From Pseudomonas iranensis (GTDB lineage Bacteria; Pseudomonadota; Gammaproteobacteria; Pseudomonadales; Pseudomonadaceae), in contig NZ_CP077092.1 of NCBI RefSeq assembly GCF_014268585.2, positions 3,658,001-3,722,000 of the forward strand: 64,000 bases of DNA, written 5' to 3'. Both the position numbers and the translations under genes were made by a program. This document shows positions 1-9,541 of the stretch, piece after piece; within the stretch, counting starts at the first letter, position 1, and each line of letters starts with the position of its first letter. Under the pieces are notes generated by a model. That model saw only the letters and a program-made list of their open reading frames with translations. It was not told where the DNA came from and ran no database searches.

Positions 1-298
1 AGCGGGGATTTTGGTGCGGATTTCTCGGGTGTATGCGGTGGGTTGCGGCGCGTCTGGATCGCGGGTTTGGCTGAATCGGGCTGGAGCCGTTGGCGGGTGG
101 TTGCAGATGACAGAATGGAGAACCCGAGGATGGCGGGATCGGGACTCGGGTGAGGGTCAGGCCGGTGCAAAATATTTGAGTTTTGTGTTGTCGGGACTGG
201 CGCTTTCGCGAGCAGGCTCGCTCCCACGGTTGAAATGCGTTCCTCTGTGGGAGCGAGCCTGCTCGCGAAGAGGCCGGCCCGGCCGACATCAAACTGGG
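1..298. other. Left edge; no gene supported; REP pair at 200-275
   Basis: The first ~180 bases show no start codon with a ribosome binding site and no recognisable protein on either strand. A minus-strand gene beginning further left cannot be excluded. Positions 200-275 hold two inverted copies of the REP hairpin with core GCGAGCAGGCTCGC, lying just past the stop of the gspF-like gene, which is a usual site for REP elements at operon ends. Confidence 0.5.
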
Positions 299-1510
299 CT
301 ACTGCACCAACTGGTTGATCTCAATAATCGGCAACAACACCGCCATCACAATCACCAGCACCACCCCGCCCATCACCACAATCATCAGCGGCTCGAGCAA
401 CGCGGTCATGCCCATCGCCCGTCGTTCAATGTCCCGGGAAAGCGTCTGTGCCGCACGCTCGAGCATCGGTGGCAGCGAGCCGGTTTTCTCGCCGCTGGCG
501 ATCAGGTGAATCAGCACCGGTGGGAAGACATTCTCCACGCGCAACGCTGCGGCGAGGTTGACGCCTTCTCGCACTTTCGCCGTGGCCTCGCTGACGCTCA
601 GGCTCAAGCGGTCGTTGGACAAGGTCTGCCGCGCCGCTTCCAGTGCACGCAACAACGGCACCCCGGCGCCGCCGAGAATCGCCAGCGTGGACGCGAAGCG
701 CGCGGTGTTGAGGCCGAGAATGAAACGCCCGAACAGCGGCAACTTCAACACCCGGTGATGCCAGCTCAAGCGCGCCGCCGGATTGCGCAAATACAAACGC
801 CAACTCCAGAACGCCCCGGCCATGAGCGCCGCACACAACCAGCCCCACGCGCGAATGAAATCACTGGCCGTGAGCATCGCCAGGGTCAGCCCCGGCAAAT
901 CCTGCCGCGCTTGAGAGAACGCGCTGACCACCTGCGGCACCACGTAACTGAGCAGGAAAATCACAATGCCGATCGACACCAGCCCCACCACGCCCGGATA
1001 GATGAACGCAGTGAGAATTTTGCCGCGCAGGTTGTTGCGTTCCTCGATGTAATCGGCCAACCGTTCCATCACCTGGGCGAGATCGCCGGACTCTTCGCCA
1101 GCGGCAATCAGCGCGCGGTAAATCTCGGGAAAATCCCGTGGCCGCGACGCCAGCGATTCCGCCAGACGCATGCCGCTGCGCACATCGGCGCGCACGGCGC
1201 TGAGGGTCTGGGCGATGTGCTTTTTCTCGGCCTGCTCGACTGTGGCGCTCAGTGCTGCTTCCAATGGCAGGCTGGCGCCGAGCAGGCTCGCCAGTTGCCG
1301 CGTGGCCCAGGCGAGGTCGTTGTCGGAGAGTCTGGCGCTGAACAAACCGCCGCCACCGTGTCGGGCGACGTTGCTTTCCTCGTGCACCGACAGCGCTGTC
1401 AGGCCACGTCCGCGCAAGGCACTGAACGCTGCGCTCTGGCTGTCCGCCTCAAGGTGCCCGGACTCGATTTTTCCCGTGGCATCCGCCGCTTCAAAGCGAT
1501 AGCGATTCAT
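299..1510 (-). CDS. gspF: Type II secretion inner-membrane platform protein GspF (HxcS-like)
   Basis: Platform protein of the type II secretion system in the inner membrane, thought to couple the GspE ATPase to pseudopilus assembly. The 403-residue product has the family layout: two homologous T2SSF domains (about residues 70-195 and 275-395) and three hydrophobic segments near 165-190, 220-240 and 370-400. The N-terminal YRFEAADATGK and the conserved ASGEKTG are typical of GspF/PilC proteins. The start overlaps the gspE stop by one base (TGATG), so the two are translationally coupled. It is the last gene of the minus-strand gspG-K-L-M-D-E-F run. The HxcS name is inferred from the Hxc-like context. 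Confidence 0.95.
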   Translation of the reverse strand: MNRYRFEAADATGKIESGHLEADSQSAAFSALRGRGLTALSVHEESNVARHGGGGLFSARLSDNDLAWATRQLASLLGASLPLEAALSATVEQAEKKHIAQTLSAVRADVRSGMRLAESLASRPRDFPEIYRALIAAGEESGDLAQVMERLADYIEERNNLRGKILTAFIYPGVVGLVSIGIVIFLLSYVVPQVVSAFSQARQDLPGLTLAMLTASDFIRAWGWLCAALMAGAFWSWRLYLRNPAARLSWHHRVLKLPLFGRFILGLNTARFASTLAILGGAGVPLLRALEAARQTLSNDRLSLSVSEATAKVREGVNLAAALRVENVFPPVLIHLIASGEKTGSLPPMLERAAQTLSRDIERRAMGMTALLEPLMIVVMGGVVLVIVMAVLLPIIEINQLVQ

Positions 1511-2916
1511 CAGGCGTCCCGTGTCACGCGAAGGATTTCTTCCGGCGCGGTGGCACCGCTGCGAATCCAGCGCTCACCGTCCTCACGCAGGCTGAACATC
1601 CCTGCTTTCGCCGCCGCCGCGCGCAGGGCCTGCTCCCCTGCCCCTTGGTGGATCAGCGTGCGAATGTCGTCGTCGATGCAGAACAATTCGTGGATGCCGG
1701 TGCGGCCGCTGTAACCGGTGTGATTGCACGCTGCGCAGCCCACCGGGCGCCAGGTGCCGGGCGTGGCCGGATCTTCCTGTTTGCACTGATTGCACAGGCG
1801 CCGCACCAGACGTTGCGCGAGGACGCCGAGCATCGATGACGCGAGCAAGAACGGCTCAATGCCCATGTCGATCAGGCGATTGACCGCCGACACCGCGTCG
1901 TTGGTGTGCAGCGTCGCCAGCACCAGATGCCCGGTGAGCGAGGCCTGCACGGCGATTTGTGCGGTCTCGAGATCGCGGATTTCGCCGATCATGATGATGT
2001 CCGGGTCCTGCCGCAGAATCGCCCGCAGCGCGAGGGCAAAGGTCATGTCGATCTTGGCGTTGACCTGAATCTGGCTGATCCCCGGCAAATCGTATTCCAC
2101 CGGATCTTCCACGGTAAGGATGTTGCTGGTGCTCGCATCCAGCCGCGCCAGCGCCGCGTAGAGGCTGGTGGTCTTGCCGCTGCCGGTCGGCCCGGTGACC
2201 AGGACGATGCCGTGGGGCTGGCGAATCAAATGGTCGAGTTTGGCCAACACCTGCGCATCCATGCCCAAGGTTTCCAGATGCAAGCGCCCGGCCTGTTTGT
2301 CGAGCAGGCGCATCACCACGCGCTCGCCATGGCCGGTGGGCACCGTCGACACCCGAATATCGATCGGCCGCCCCGCTACGCGCAACGCGATACGACCGTC
2401 CTGCGGCAAGCGTTTTTCGGCGATGTCGAGTTGGGCCATGATCTTGATCCGCGACACCAGCGCACCGTGCAACGCCTTGCGCGGCGAGACCACATCGCGC
2501 AGGGTGCCGTCGACGCGGTAGCGCACCACCGAATGGGTTTCGAACGGCTCGATGTGAATGTCGCTGGCCTCATCGCGCGCGGCCTGGGTGAGCAAAGCGT
2601 TGATCATGCGAATCACCGGCGCGCCGTCCTGGGTGTCGAGCAGGTCGGTGATTTCCGGTATGTCCTGCATCAGCCGATCGAGATCGACCTCGTTTTCCGC
2701 CGCACCCACCACCGCCGCCGCACTGCCGGTATCGGCGTAAGCGCTGGCGAGCAAACCGTCGAGCTCGTCATCACGCACCCGCTCGATCCGCGTCGCGCCG
2801 AACTGCCGACGCACTTCGCTTATCGACCAGCCGGGCGTCGATGGGCACACCGTCAGCACGCCATCGCGCAACAGAATGCGCTGCGCCTTGGCCCAGGCGT
2901 AAGGCAATGCACTCAT
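1510..2916 (-). CDS. gspE: Type II secretion ATPase GspE (HxcR-like)
   Basis: Cytoplasmic hexameric ATPase that drives pseudopilus assembly. The 468-residue protein contains the Walker A GPTGSGKTTSLYAAL, an Asp box with DIHIEP, a Walker B region DPDIIMIGEIRD, the His box LATLHTND, and the zinc-binding cysteine pairs CNQC and CAAC near residues 395-415. Length and motif order match GspE. Its ATG overlaps the stop of a short frame that ends the upstream repeat array (ATGA at 2913-2916). In most T2SS operons gspE follows gspD closely, but here 1.16 kb of tandem repeats separates them. Confidence 0.96.
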   Translation of the reverse strand: MSALPYAWAKAQRILLRDGVLTVCPSTPGWSISEVRRQFGATRIERVRDDELDGLLASAYADTGSAAAVVGAAENEVDLDRLMQDIPEITDLLDTQDGAPVIRMINALLTQAARDEASDIHIEPFETHSVVRYRVDGTLRDVVSPRKALHGALVSRIKIMAQLDIAEKRLPQDGRIALRVAGRPIDIRVSTVPTGHGERVVMRLLDKQAGRLHLETLGMDAQVLAKLDHLIRQPHGIVLVTGPTGSGKTTSLYAALARLDASTSNILTVEDPVEYDLPGISQIQVNAKIDMTFALALRAILRQDPDIIMIGEIRDLETAQIAVQASLTGHLVLATLHTNDAVSAVNRLIDMGIEPFLLASSMLGVLAQRLVRRLCNQCKQEDPATPGTWRPVGCAACNHTGYSGRTGIHELFCIDDDIRTLIHQGAGEQALRAAAAKAGMFSLREDGERWIRSGATAPEEILRVTRDA

Positions 2917-2935
2917 CGCTCACCCTCCCCACAAT

Positions 2936-4110
2936 TCGCCATGGCAATGCGGTCCTCTGTGGCAATGAGATCCCCAGTGGCAATGAGATCCCCAGTGGCA
3001 ATGCGATCCCCCGTGGCAATGCGATCCCCTGTGGCGAGGGGATTTATCCCCGTTGGGCTGCGAAGCAGACCCAAACCTTGAGAACCGGTTTCTACAGGCA
3101 AATCGCGTGTACCGGTTTTACGACTGCTGCGCAGCCGAGCGGGGATGAATCCCCTCACCACAGTCATCATCTCAGTCAAAACCGGGTGCTCCTTTCAATC
3201 GGTACCGTGGCAATGGAATCCTCAGTGGCAATGCGATCCCCTGTGGCGAGGGGATTTATCCCCGTTGGGCTGCGAAGCAGACCCAAAACCTGAGAACCGG
3301 TTTCTACAGGCAAATCGCATGTGCCCGGTTTACGACTGCTGCGCAGCCGAGCGGGGATGAATCCCCTCGCCACAGTCATCATCTCAGTCAACACCGGGTG
3401 CTCCCTTTGATCGGCACCGTGGCAATGCGATCCCCTGTGGCAATGGAATCCTCAGTGGCAATGGGAACCTCTGTGGCGAGGGGATTTATCCCCGTTGGGC
3501 TGCGCAGCAGACCCAAACCTTGAGAACCGCTTTCTACAGGCAAATCGCGTGTGTCCGGTTTACGACTGCTGCGCAGCCGAGCGGGGATGAATCCCCTCGC
3601 CACAGTCATCATCTCAGTCAAAACCGGTTGCTCCTTTCAATCGGTACCGTGGCAATGCGATCCTCTGTGGCAATGGAATCCTCAGTGGCAATGGGAACCT
3701 CTGTGGCGAGGGGATTTATCCCCGTTGGGCTGCGAAGCAGACCCAAAACCTGAGAACCGGTTTCTCCAGGCAAATCGCGTGTACCGGTTTTGCGACTGCT
3801 GCGCAGCCGAGCGGGGATAAATCCCCTCGCCACAGTGATCATCTCAGTCAAAACCGGGTGCTCCCTTTAATCGGCACCGTGGCAATGCGATCCCCTGTGG
3901 CAATGGAATCCTCAGTGGCAATGGGATCCCCTGTGGCGAGGGGATTTATCCCCGTTGGGCTGCGAAGCAGACCCAAACCTTGAGAATCGATTTCTCCAGG
4001 CAAATCCCGTGTACCGGTTTTACGACTGCTGCGCAGCCGAGCGGGGATGAATCCCCTCACCACAGTCATCATCTCAGTCAAAACCGGGTGCTCCCTTCAA
4101 TCGGTACGGC
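2936..4110. repeat. Tandem array of ~230 bp REP-containing units between gspD and gspE
   Basis: Five units share the landmark GTGGCGAGGGGATTTATCC, starting at 3031, 3243, 3473, 3703 and 3933 (spacings 212, 230, 230, 230). Each unit holds an inverted pair built on GGGGATTTATCCCC and GGGGATGAATCCCC, with a GGGCTGCG / CGCAGCC pair inside, plus a spacer with AACCGGTTT. The left end (2939-3030) is a second-level repeat of the 18 bp type TGGCAATGnGATCCCCnG. On the minus strand the array keeps a chain of short overlapping frames linking gspD to gspE. Related single elements occur at 41105-41262. This is REP-family DNA amplified in tandem, and no transposase is present. Confidence 0.93.
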
Positions 4111-6459
4111 TTTGATCGTGGCCCGTGGGCCTGATGTCGGCCCCGGCGCTGGCACGCCTTGCGCGGCGCTTGGCAATTGCGGCGCCTGCATGTCAGGCAT
4201 CGCCCAGCTGCGTTCCGGTTGCAAGCCGCCCTGGGCGCGGCGCATGAAGTCGTAGCGGTTGAGGGTGATGCTGCGCCCCGCTTCGCTGTCGCGGATGATG
4301 TACGGGCGCAGGAACACCATCAGGTTGGTCTTGGTGATCGCCCGGCGTTCGTTGCGAAACAGCGCGCCGATACCCGGCAGGCTGCCCAGCCACGGCACGG
4401 CATCATTGCTCTGGCTGTAGCCGTCCTGGAGCAACCCGCCGAGAACCATGATCTGCCCATCGTCGAGCAGAATGCTGGTGTCGATCGCTCGTTTGTTGGT
4501 GACGATGCCGGCGGCGGTCACGCTGTTTGAAGCACGTTCATCAATGCTGCTGACTTCCTGATAGATATCCAGCTTCACCGTGCCGCCCTCGGAAATCTGC
4601 GGGCGTACGTTGAGCTTGAGGCCGACCTCTTCTCGGGTCACGGTCTGGAACGGGTTGTTGCTGGTGCCACCGCCGCCGGTGACGTAGCTGCCGCTGACAA
4701 ACGGGATGGTCTGGCCAACAAAAATGCTCGCCGCTTCGTTGTCCAGGGTCAGCAGGTTCGGCGTCGACAGCACGTTGGTGCCGCCCTTGCTCTTCAGCGC
4801 TCGGGCCAGCACTTTCAGGTCGAGAATCTTGCCGATGCCGGGGATGTCGACCGTGCCGTTGACATAGCCAAGATTCAAACCCTGCGGCAGCACGTCGATG
4901 CTGTTCTTGGCCCCCGTGTTGAGACCCGCACCACCCAGATTAGCGCCACCGATCACGCCTTTGCCGCCGAGGTTACCGGTCTGCCATTGCACACCGAATT
5001 CACTGGCATCGTCCTCGCCGACCTCGACGATCAGGCTCTCGATCACCACCTGCGCACGGCGCTGATCCAGCAAATCGATAACCTCACGCAAATTGCGATA
5101 AAGCGGCTCCGGTGCGGAAATCAGCAGCGTGTTGGTGGTGGCATCAGCCTGAATCGTCACCCCGCCAGCGCTGAACGCAACGTTCTGTTCGCTGCTCTGC
5201 GTGCCGCCATTGCTGGCCGCGCCGCCACTGCCCTGCGCATAACTGCCGCCGCTTGCACCGCTGCCAGTCGTCGTTGAAGTGCCAGTGCTCGGCGTGCTGC
5301 TCTGGCCGTTCTGCCCGGCATTGCCGCCAGTGCTGCTGCCCATCGCGCTGAGTACCGACCGCGCCGCGTCGCTGCTGCCGCTGTCACTCTCGCCGGTGAG
5401 CAAACCGCGCAACGCCTGCGCTAATTTCGCCGCTTGGGCATTGCGCAGATAAACCACGTGCAGATTGCTCGGATTGCTCTGCGCGTTATCGAGTTTGTAG
5501 ATCAGGTTGCGCGCCAGCTCGGTGCGCTCGGGGCTTCCGGCGCGGATGATGATGGTGTTGGAACGTGGGTCGCCAATCACGGCGATTTTCTGCGTCGGAT
5601 CATTGCCCGGCGCGTCGAGCAAGTCGGCCACCATCGGCGCGATGTCGGCGGCGATGCCGTTCTGGATCTGCACCACGTCGGTGTCGATCGCGCTCGGCGT
5701 GTCGATGCTCTCGATCAGTTGCGCAACACGGGTAAGGTTCTCGGCGTAATCGGTGATGACCACGGTGTTGTTGCCGGGATAAGCGTTGATCGGATTGTTC
5801 GGCGAGACAATCGGGCGCAGCACCGGGATCAGGTTCACCGCGTTTTCGTATTGCAGGCGAAACGTGCGCGTGAGCATGCCGTTGCCGGCCGGTTTGTCAG
5901 CGCTGTAGATCGGCCCGCCGAGCAGTTTCGCGTCGGCCTCCGGAACCACCTGCGCCACGCCGCCGACATCGACCACGCTGAAGCCTTGCATGCGCAACGC
6001 CGCGAGCAGCATGTCGTAGGCCTGACGGGCCGGCACCTGACCTTCCGAAACCAAGGTCAGATTGCCCTTGACCCGTGGATCGACGAGAAACTGCTGCCCG
6101 GTGGCCCGCGACAGCGCCCGAACCACCGCCTGAATATCCGCCTCGACGAAATTCAGCGTCACCGGTTGCTCGCCCAACGGATTACGCGCAACCGCATTGC
6201 TCGGCGCAACGCCAGCACTGCGCCCACGCTGACTGATGTTGTGTAACTGCTTGGGCACCGGCCGCGCCTGAGCCTGCGCGCGCTCGCGATCGGCCACCGC
6301 ATCGCCGCTGCGCTGGGTGTTGGCCAGCGGCCGGCCGAGTTCACTGTCCACCAACAACGGCGGCTGATTCTGCGGCGCCGTGGTGCTGTTGCACGCGCTC
6401 AATGCCATCAGCAACAACGGCAGCGCCAGACGTGCCGGTTTGCAGCGTGACTCCTTCAT
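4078..6459 (-). CDS. gspD: Type II secretion lipoprotein secretin GspD (HxcQ-like)
   Basis: Outer-membrane secretin forming the exit channel. The 793-residue product starts with a lipoprotein signal peptide whose lipobox LSAC places the lipidated cysteine at residue 23. P. aeruginosa HxcQ is likewise a lipidated, self-piloting secretin, which supports the Hxc assignment. N0/N1-N3 ring domains run from about residue 95, interrupted by a Ser/Gly/Thr-rich low-complexity loop (about 365-425). The secretin core follows (VLSTPNLLTLDNEA; VPWLGSLPGIGALFRNE). The last ~10 residues (AVPIEGSTRF) and the stop codon are encoded by the first repeat of the downstream array; the same tail appears at the end of each repeat frame, so the original C-terminus was probably replaced. 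The start overlaps the gspM stop by 4 bases. Confidence 0.95.
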   Translation of the reverse strand: MKESRCKPARLALPLLLMALSACNSTTAPQNQPPLLVDSELGRPLANTQRSGDAVADRERAQAQARPVPKQLHNISQRGRSAGVAPSNAVARNPLGEQPVTLNFVEADIQAVVRALSRATGQQFLVDPRVKGNLTLVSEGQVPARQAYDMLLAALRMQGFSVVDVGGVAQVVPEADAKLLGGPIYSADKPAGNGMLTRTFRLQYENAVNLIPVLRPIVSPNNPINAYPGNNTVVITDYAENLTRVAQLIESIDTPSAIDTDVVQIQNGIAADIAPMVADLLDAPGNDPTQKIAVIGDPRSNTIIIRAGSPERTELARNLIYKLDNAQSNPSNLHVVYLRNAQAAKLAQALRGLLTGESDSGSSDAARSVLSAMGSSTGGNAGQNGQSSTPSTGTSTTTGSGASGGSYAQGSGGAASNGGTQSSEQNVAFSAGGVTIQADATTNTLLISAPEPLYRNLREVIDLLDQRRAQVVIESLIVEVGEDDASEFGVQWQTGNLGGKGVIGGANLGGAGLNTGAKNSIDVLPQGLNLGYVNGTVDIPGIGKILDLKVLARALKSKGGTNVLSTPNLLTLDNEAASIFVGQTIPFVSGSYVTGGGGTSNNPFQTVTREEVGLKLNVRPQISEGGTVKLDIYQEVSSIDERASNSVTAAGIVTNKRAIDTSILLDDGQIMVLGGLLQDGYSQSNDAVPWLGSLPGIGALFRNERRAITKTNLMVFLRPYIIRDSEAGRSITLNRYDFMRRAQGGLQPERSWAMPDMQAPQLPSAAQGVPAPGPTSGPRATIKAVPIEGSTRF

Positions 6460-7004
6460 GAAGCTTCCTTAGCGCCCTGCGCCTGATCCATGCGAACGGT
6501 GCCTGACAATGTGCCGGCGGTGACTTCGGTCGAGGTTTCAGTTGCGCGTTGCAACTGCGCCTCGACCACCTGCAGAGAAAGTTGTGACGGCTGGCTGAGC
6601 AGCCAGTCGAGCAGCGCATCGGCCGGCGCGGCGTCGACATTCAACTGCCACGCACCGCCCTCCGCTTCCTGTAATTGGTAATGCCCGGCCAGCCCCGCCG
6701 CTTGCAGACTTTGCTCCAGCGACTGGCCAACGCTCTGCCCCTGCGGCCGCACATTGACGCTGCGCAACAGCACTTCCAGCGCCTCGGTTTGCGCGCGCAA
6801 CTTGGGCGTTTCGCTCTGCCAAAAAGTGATCCTGGCCAACGGCGGCTTGACCAGCGTCAGCCAGATCAGCAGACCGATCAGCACCACGGCCATGCCGGCG
6901 ACCATGCGTTTTTCCCGCAGCGCCAACGGCTGCCAACGCGCCTGCAACTGACTGCTAAAGCGCTGCCAGCGCGCACGGTAAATCGCCAGCGTCGCCCTAC
7001 TCAT
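6456..7004 (-). CDS. gspM: Type II secretion protein GspM (HxcZ-like)
   Basis: Small bitopic inner-membrane protein of the assembly platform, partner of GspL. The chosen start gives 182 residues (MSRATLAIYRARWQ). It overlaps the gspL stop by 8 bases, and a longer upstream frame would run well into gspL. A cytoplasmic N-terminus is followed by one membrane helix (about residues 33-52, MVAGMAVVLIGLLIWLTL) and a periplasmic ferredoxin-like region. The sequence is divergent, as is usual for GspM; position and topology carry the assignment. Confidence 0.85.
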   Translation of the reverse strand: MSRATLAIYRARWQRFSSQLQARWQPLALREKRMVAGMAVVLIGLLIWLTLVKPPLARITFWQSETPKLRAQTEALEVLLRSVNVRPQGQSVGQSLEQSLQAAGLAGHYQLQEAEGGAWQLNVDAAPADALLDWLLSQPSQLSLQVVEAQLQRATETSTEVTAGTLSGTVRMDQAQGAKEAS

Positions 7005-8118
7005 CGTCTGCTCCGCTGTCGTCGTCTTCGTTGGTGTTGGCGCTGGATTCATCGCTCGGCCGCAAGGTCCAGCCTGCGTCATCGGCAGTGACGCTGATGC
7101 CGGCCTGGGCCAGGGTGCTTTGCCAGTCCTTGTCGTTGCCGCCACGGTTTGCATCGCTGAGCAACGCCAGCTGCAAGGCGCCGTTGCGGTAGGTCAGACG
7201 CTCGACACTGCCGGCCATGAACGGCATGCCCGTGCCGGCCTGCAACACCAGCCGATTGAAGTTCTGCGCCGGGTCATCGACCGCGCCTTTTTGCCGCTGC
7301 TCCACTTGCTGACGCGCCTGTTGCAGCGGGTTGAGAATCACCGGCAATTCAGGAAACGCCTGCTTCACCCGCTGACTCATCTGCGCCTTGAGCTGCTGGC
7401 CCTGCCGCGCTTCGCGAGCGGCGTACATATTCAGCCCGATCACCCAGACTGCCACGGCCAAAGCCACACACCCGACAGCACGACCCCAGCCACGTTGCTC
7501 GCCGCCGCTTTGCTGCAGACCACCGTGCAAACCCCAACCGGGCAAGGGGCCGATCCAGCGTTGTGCTGATCCGGCTTCGAACGATGCCTCATCAACTTCG
7601 TCACCGAGCAACGGCTCAACCTGCGCGCTGTTCAAACTCTCGCGACGGAGCAAATGCCCGTCCGCCACACAAGCGACAAACCCCGGCAGCACTGGCAGGC
7701 CGTACGGCGCCGGATACAAACCGCGCAGCGTCAACTTCGCCTGCTTGAGCACCGCAGCCAGACGCTGCAAATGCTGCCACGAGACCCAGGCAATCTGCAC
7801 CTGCCCGCTTGCATCACGAGGGCTGTGGCCGATATGCATCTGGCTGCTATCACCGAGCATCAACGCCTGCGCCGCGCACTGCACCGCGGCCGCGGTTTTG
7901 TTAGCGGGCAGCGGCGGTAGATCAATGCTGGCGAGCAGGCTGTCGGCCGGATGCAGAAAACACAGCAGCGGTGGTTGCTTCGGCCGTTGCCCCAACTGAC
8001 TCAAAGTGAGCCGTTCCTCACGACTGACCTGCCCCTGACGATCCAGCCAGGCGCAGCTCACTTCGCTGTGCAACTCCAGCTCCGCCAGCGGCGGCAACGC
8101 GACGCGCAACTGGCTCAT
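6997..8118 (-). CDS. gspL: Type II secretion protein GspL (HxcY-like)
   Basis: Inner-membrane platform protein linking the GspE ATPase to the periplasmic parts. The 373-residue protein has a cytoplasmic actin-like region (about 1-210), one membrane helix around 215-240 (VGCVALAVAVWVIGLNMY), and a periplasmic domain ending in an acidic tail (DDDSGADDE). The start overlaps the gspK stop by 4 bases (ATGA). Length and topology fit GspL. Confidence 0.88.
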   Translation of the reverse strand: MSQLRVALPPLAELELHSEVSCAWLDRQGQVSREERLTLSQLGQRPKQPPLLCFLHPADSLLASIDLPPLPANKTAAAVQCAAQALMLGDSSQMHIGHSPRDASGQVQIAWVSWQHLQRLAAVLKQAKLTLRGLYPAPYGLPVLPGFVACVADGHLLRRESLNSAQVEPLLGDEVDEASFEAGSAQRWIGPLPGWGLHGGLQQSGGEQRGWGRAVGCVALAVAVWVIGLNMYAAREARQGQQLKAQMSQRVKQAFPELPVILNPLQQARQQVEQRQKGAVDDPAQNFNRLVLQAGTGMPFMAGSVERLTYRNGALQLALLSDANRGGNDKDWQSTLAQAGISVTADDAGWTLRPSDESSANTNEDDDSGADDE

Positions 8119-9074
8119 GCGCCCACCCGCGACCAGATCACCTGCGGCAGCCGATCCTCGCTGCGGTGCAGCAAAGCGTCGAGGCTGACCCGCCGTTGAT
8201 CACGCCGCGCCTCACCGCGCAAACGAAACCAGTCACTGGTGATGCCGACCTTGACGCTGCTCATTTCCAGCTGCGGCATGCGCAAGCGGTTCACGAAATC
8301 GCCGCGATTGATAAACCAGCGCCCGGCGTCACGCTCGGCAATCAACGCCGTCGCCCGCTCCAGCGAAAGTCCCGGCACATAGGCCGCCAGCACCTGCGCC
8401 GTCGCGGTGTTGCCGTTGATCCACGTCGTCGCCGGAATCACCGTCACGTACGGCGCCAGTTGGCCGATCAGCGCATCCGTCACGCCTTCGACGCTGCGCA
8501 AATCATCCAGCGTGCGCAGCATCGGCAGCTTCGGCGGTGGCGGTTTGTGATCGGCATCCGGCGACGTCGCGCGGCCGCTGTCGAAACCTGCTTTGCCCGT
8601 CGCACCAATCTGCGCATTCAGCAGATGCGGATACCCGGCAATCACCCGCTGACGGATGCGCTGGCTGACAACGCCACTCACGCCGATCAGCTCACACAAG
8701 CGCTCGAACGCCTGCACCTGCGCCTCATCGATGCGCTCGTTGGCGACCAGATTGCGCAGGTTGAACTTGCCCTGCTCGTCCTCCAGCCGCCCGGCAAAAC
8801 CCGCCGCCAGCAACGGCTGCGCCCAGGGCTGATCACGCCGGGTCAACGGATCACGCAGGCGCGCATCCCAGAGCAACTGCCGGCTGATCTCCAGACCACC
8901 CAGCGCCAGCCAACGCCCCTGCACACGCTGCTGATCGGCCTCCAGCGCCCGGGTCGCCACGCTCTGCCGCGTCAACATCCCCGCCGCAATCACCGCCACC
9001 ACGGCGGCGATCAACAACGCGCTGATAATCGCCATGCCCCGTTGCTTCGCCCCGTTGAGCGAACCTGTGTTCAC
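8115..9074 (-). CDS. gspK: Type II secretion minor pseudopilin GspK (HxcX-like)
   Basis: Minor pseudopilin thought to sit at the pseudopilus tip with GspI and GspJ. It has a prepilin leader ending QRG followed by MAIISALLIAAVVAVIAAGM, cleaved by prepilin peptidase. Mature residue 5 is Ser rather than Glu, the known hallmark of GspK. At 319 residues it is much longer than the other pseudopilins, as expected for the extra GspK domain, and the middle shows EDEQGKFNLRNLV. The stop is 8 bases before the gspL... start region overlap at the other end is ATGA, and gspG lies 8 bases upstream. Confidence 0.93.
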   Translation of the reverse strand: MNTGSLNGAKQRGMAIISALLIAAVVAVIAAGMLTRQSVATRALEADQQRVQGRWLALGGLEISRQLLWDARLRDPLTRRDQPWAQPLLAAGFAGRLEDEQGKFNLRNLVANERIDEAQVQAFERLCELIGVSGVVSQRIRQRVIAGYPHLLNAQIGATGKAGFDSGRATSPDADHKPPPPKLPMLRTLDDLRSVEGVTDALIGQLAPYVTVIPATTWINGNTATAQVLAAYVPGLSLERATALIAERDAGRWFINRGDFVNRLRMPQLEMSSVKVGITSDWFRLRGEARRDQRRVSLDALLHRSEDRLPQVIWSRVGA

Positions 9075-9082
9075 GGCCGGCC

Positions 9083-9541
9083 TTACAACTGCCAGGAACC
9101 GATATCGGCATTCACGCCATCGCCGTCAGGCTGGCCATCGGCGCCGAGGGAAAAGATATCGACCTCACCATTCGCGCCCGGGTTGAGGTACTGATAAGGC
9201 CGGCCCCACGGGTCATTCGGCAAACGCTCCAGATACGAACGCCAGTTGCTGTTCTTCGCATCCGCCGGCCGCTCGACCAACACCTTCAGCCCCTGATTCA
9301 TGCTCGGATACGTGCCGTGATCGAGGCGATACAACTTCAACGCCTGCATCAACCCGCCAATATCCTGCTTCGCCGCCGTCGCCCGCGCCTGATCCGGCCG
9401 GTCGAGCACCTTGGGCACCACCATCGCCGCCAGAATCCCCAGAATCACCACCACCACCATGATCTCGATCAAGGTAAAACCCTGCTGGCTACGCGGTGTG
9501 CGCGGCGACTGACTGAGCGTGTTCAAAGGTGCGATATCCAT
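9083..9541 (-). CDS. gspG: Type II secretion major pseudopilin GspG (HxcT-like)
   Basis: Major pseudopilin. The leader ends QQG before FTLIEIMVVVVILGILAAMV, with Glu at mature position 5. The mature part contains the typical KLDRPDQA-like helix end and the conserved C-terminal loop (DPWGRPYQYLNPG, then GADGQPDGDGVNADIGSW) associated with calcium binding in GspG. The product is 152 residues including an unusually long 19-20 residue leader. It is the first gene of the minus-strand run and is divergent from gspI, so promoters for both should lie in 9542-9689. Confidence 0.96.
   Translation of the reverse strand: MDIAPLNTLSQSPRTPRSQQGFTLIEIMVVVVILGILAAMVVPKVLDRPDQARATAAKQDIGGLMQALKLYRLDHGTYPSMNQGLKVLVERPADAKNSNWRSYLERLPNDPWGRPYQYLNPGANGEVDIFSLGADGQPDGDGVNADIGSWQL

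Noticed and set aside
1..180. Possible gene end at the left edge
   Set aside because: Several frames are open but none has a start, stop context or family character; too little sequence to decide.
2913..4081. The 77-residue frames in the array as functional proteins
   Set aside because: They follow the repeat sequence, use TTG starts and have no known domain. I treat them as a translational relay at most.
2936..4110. Tandem array as a possible CRISPR
   Set aside because: Units are ~230 bp with no unique spacers, no cas genes are present, and the elements are REP-type inverted repeats.
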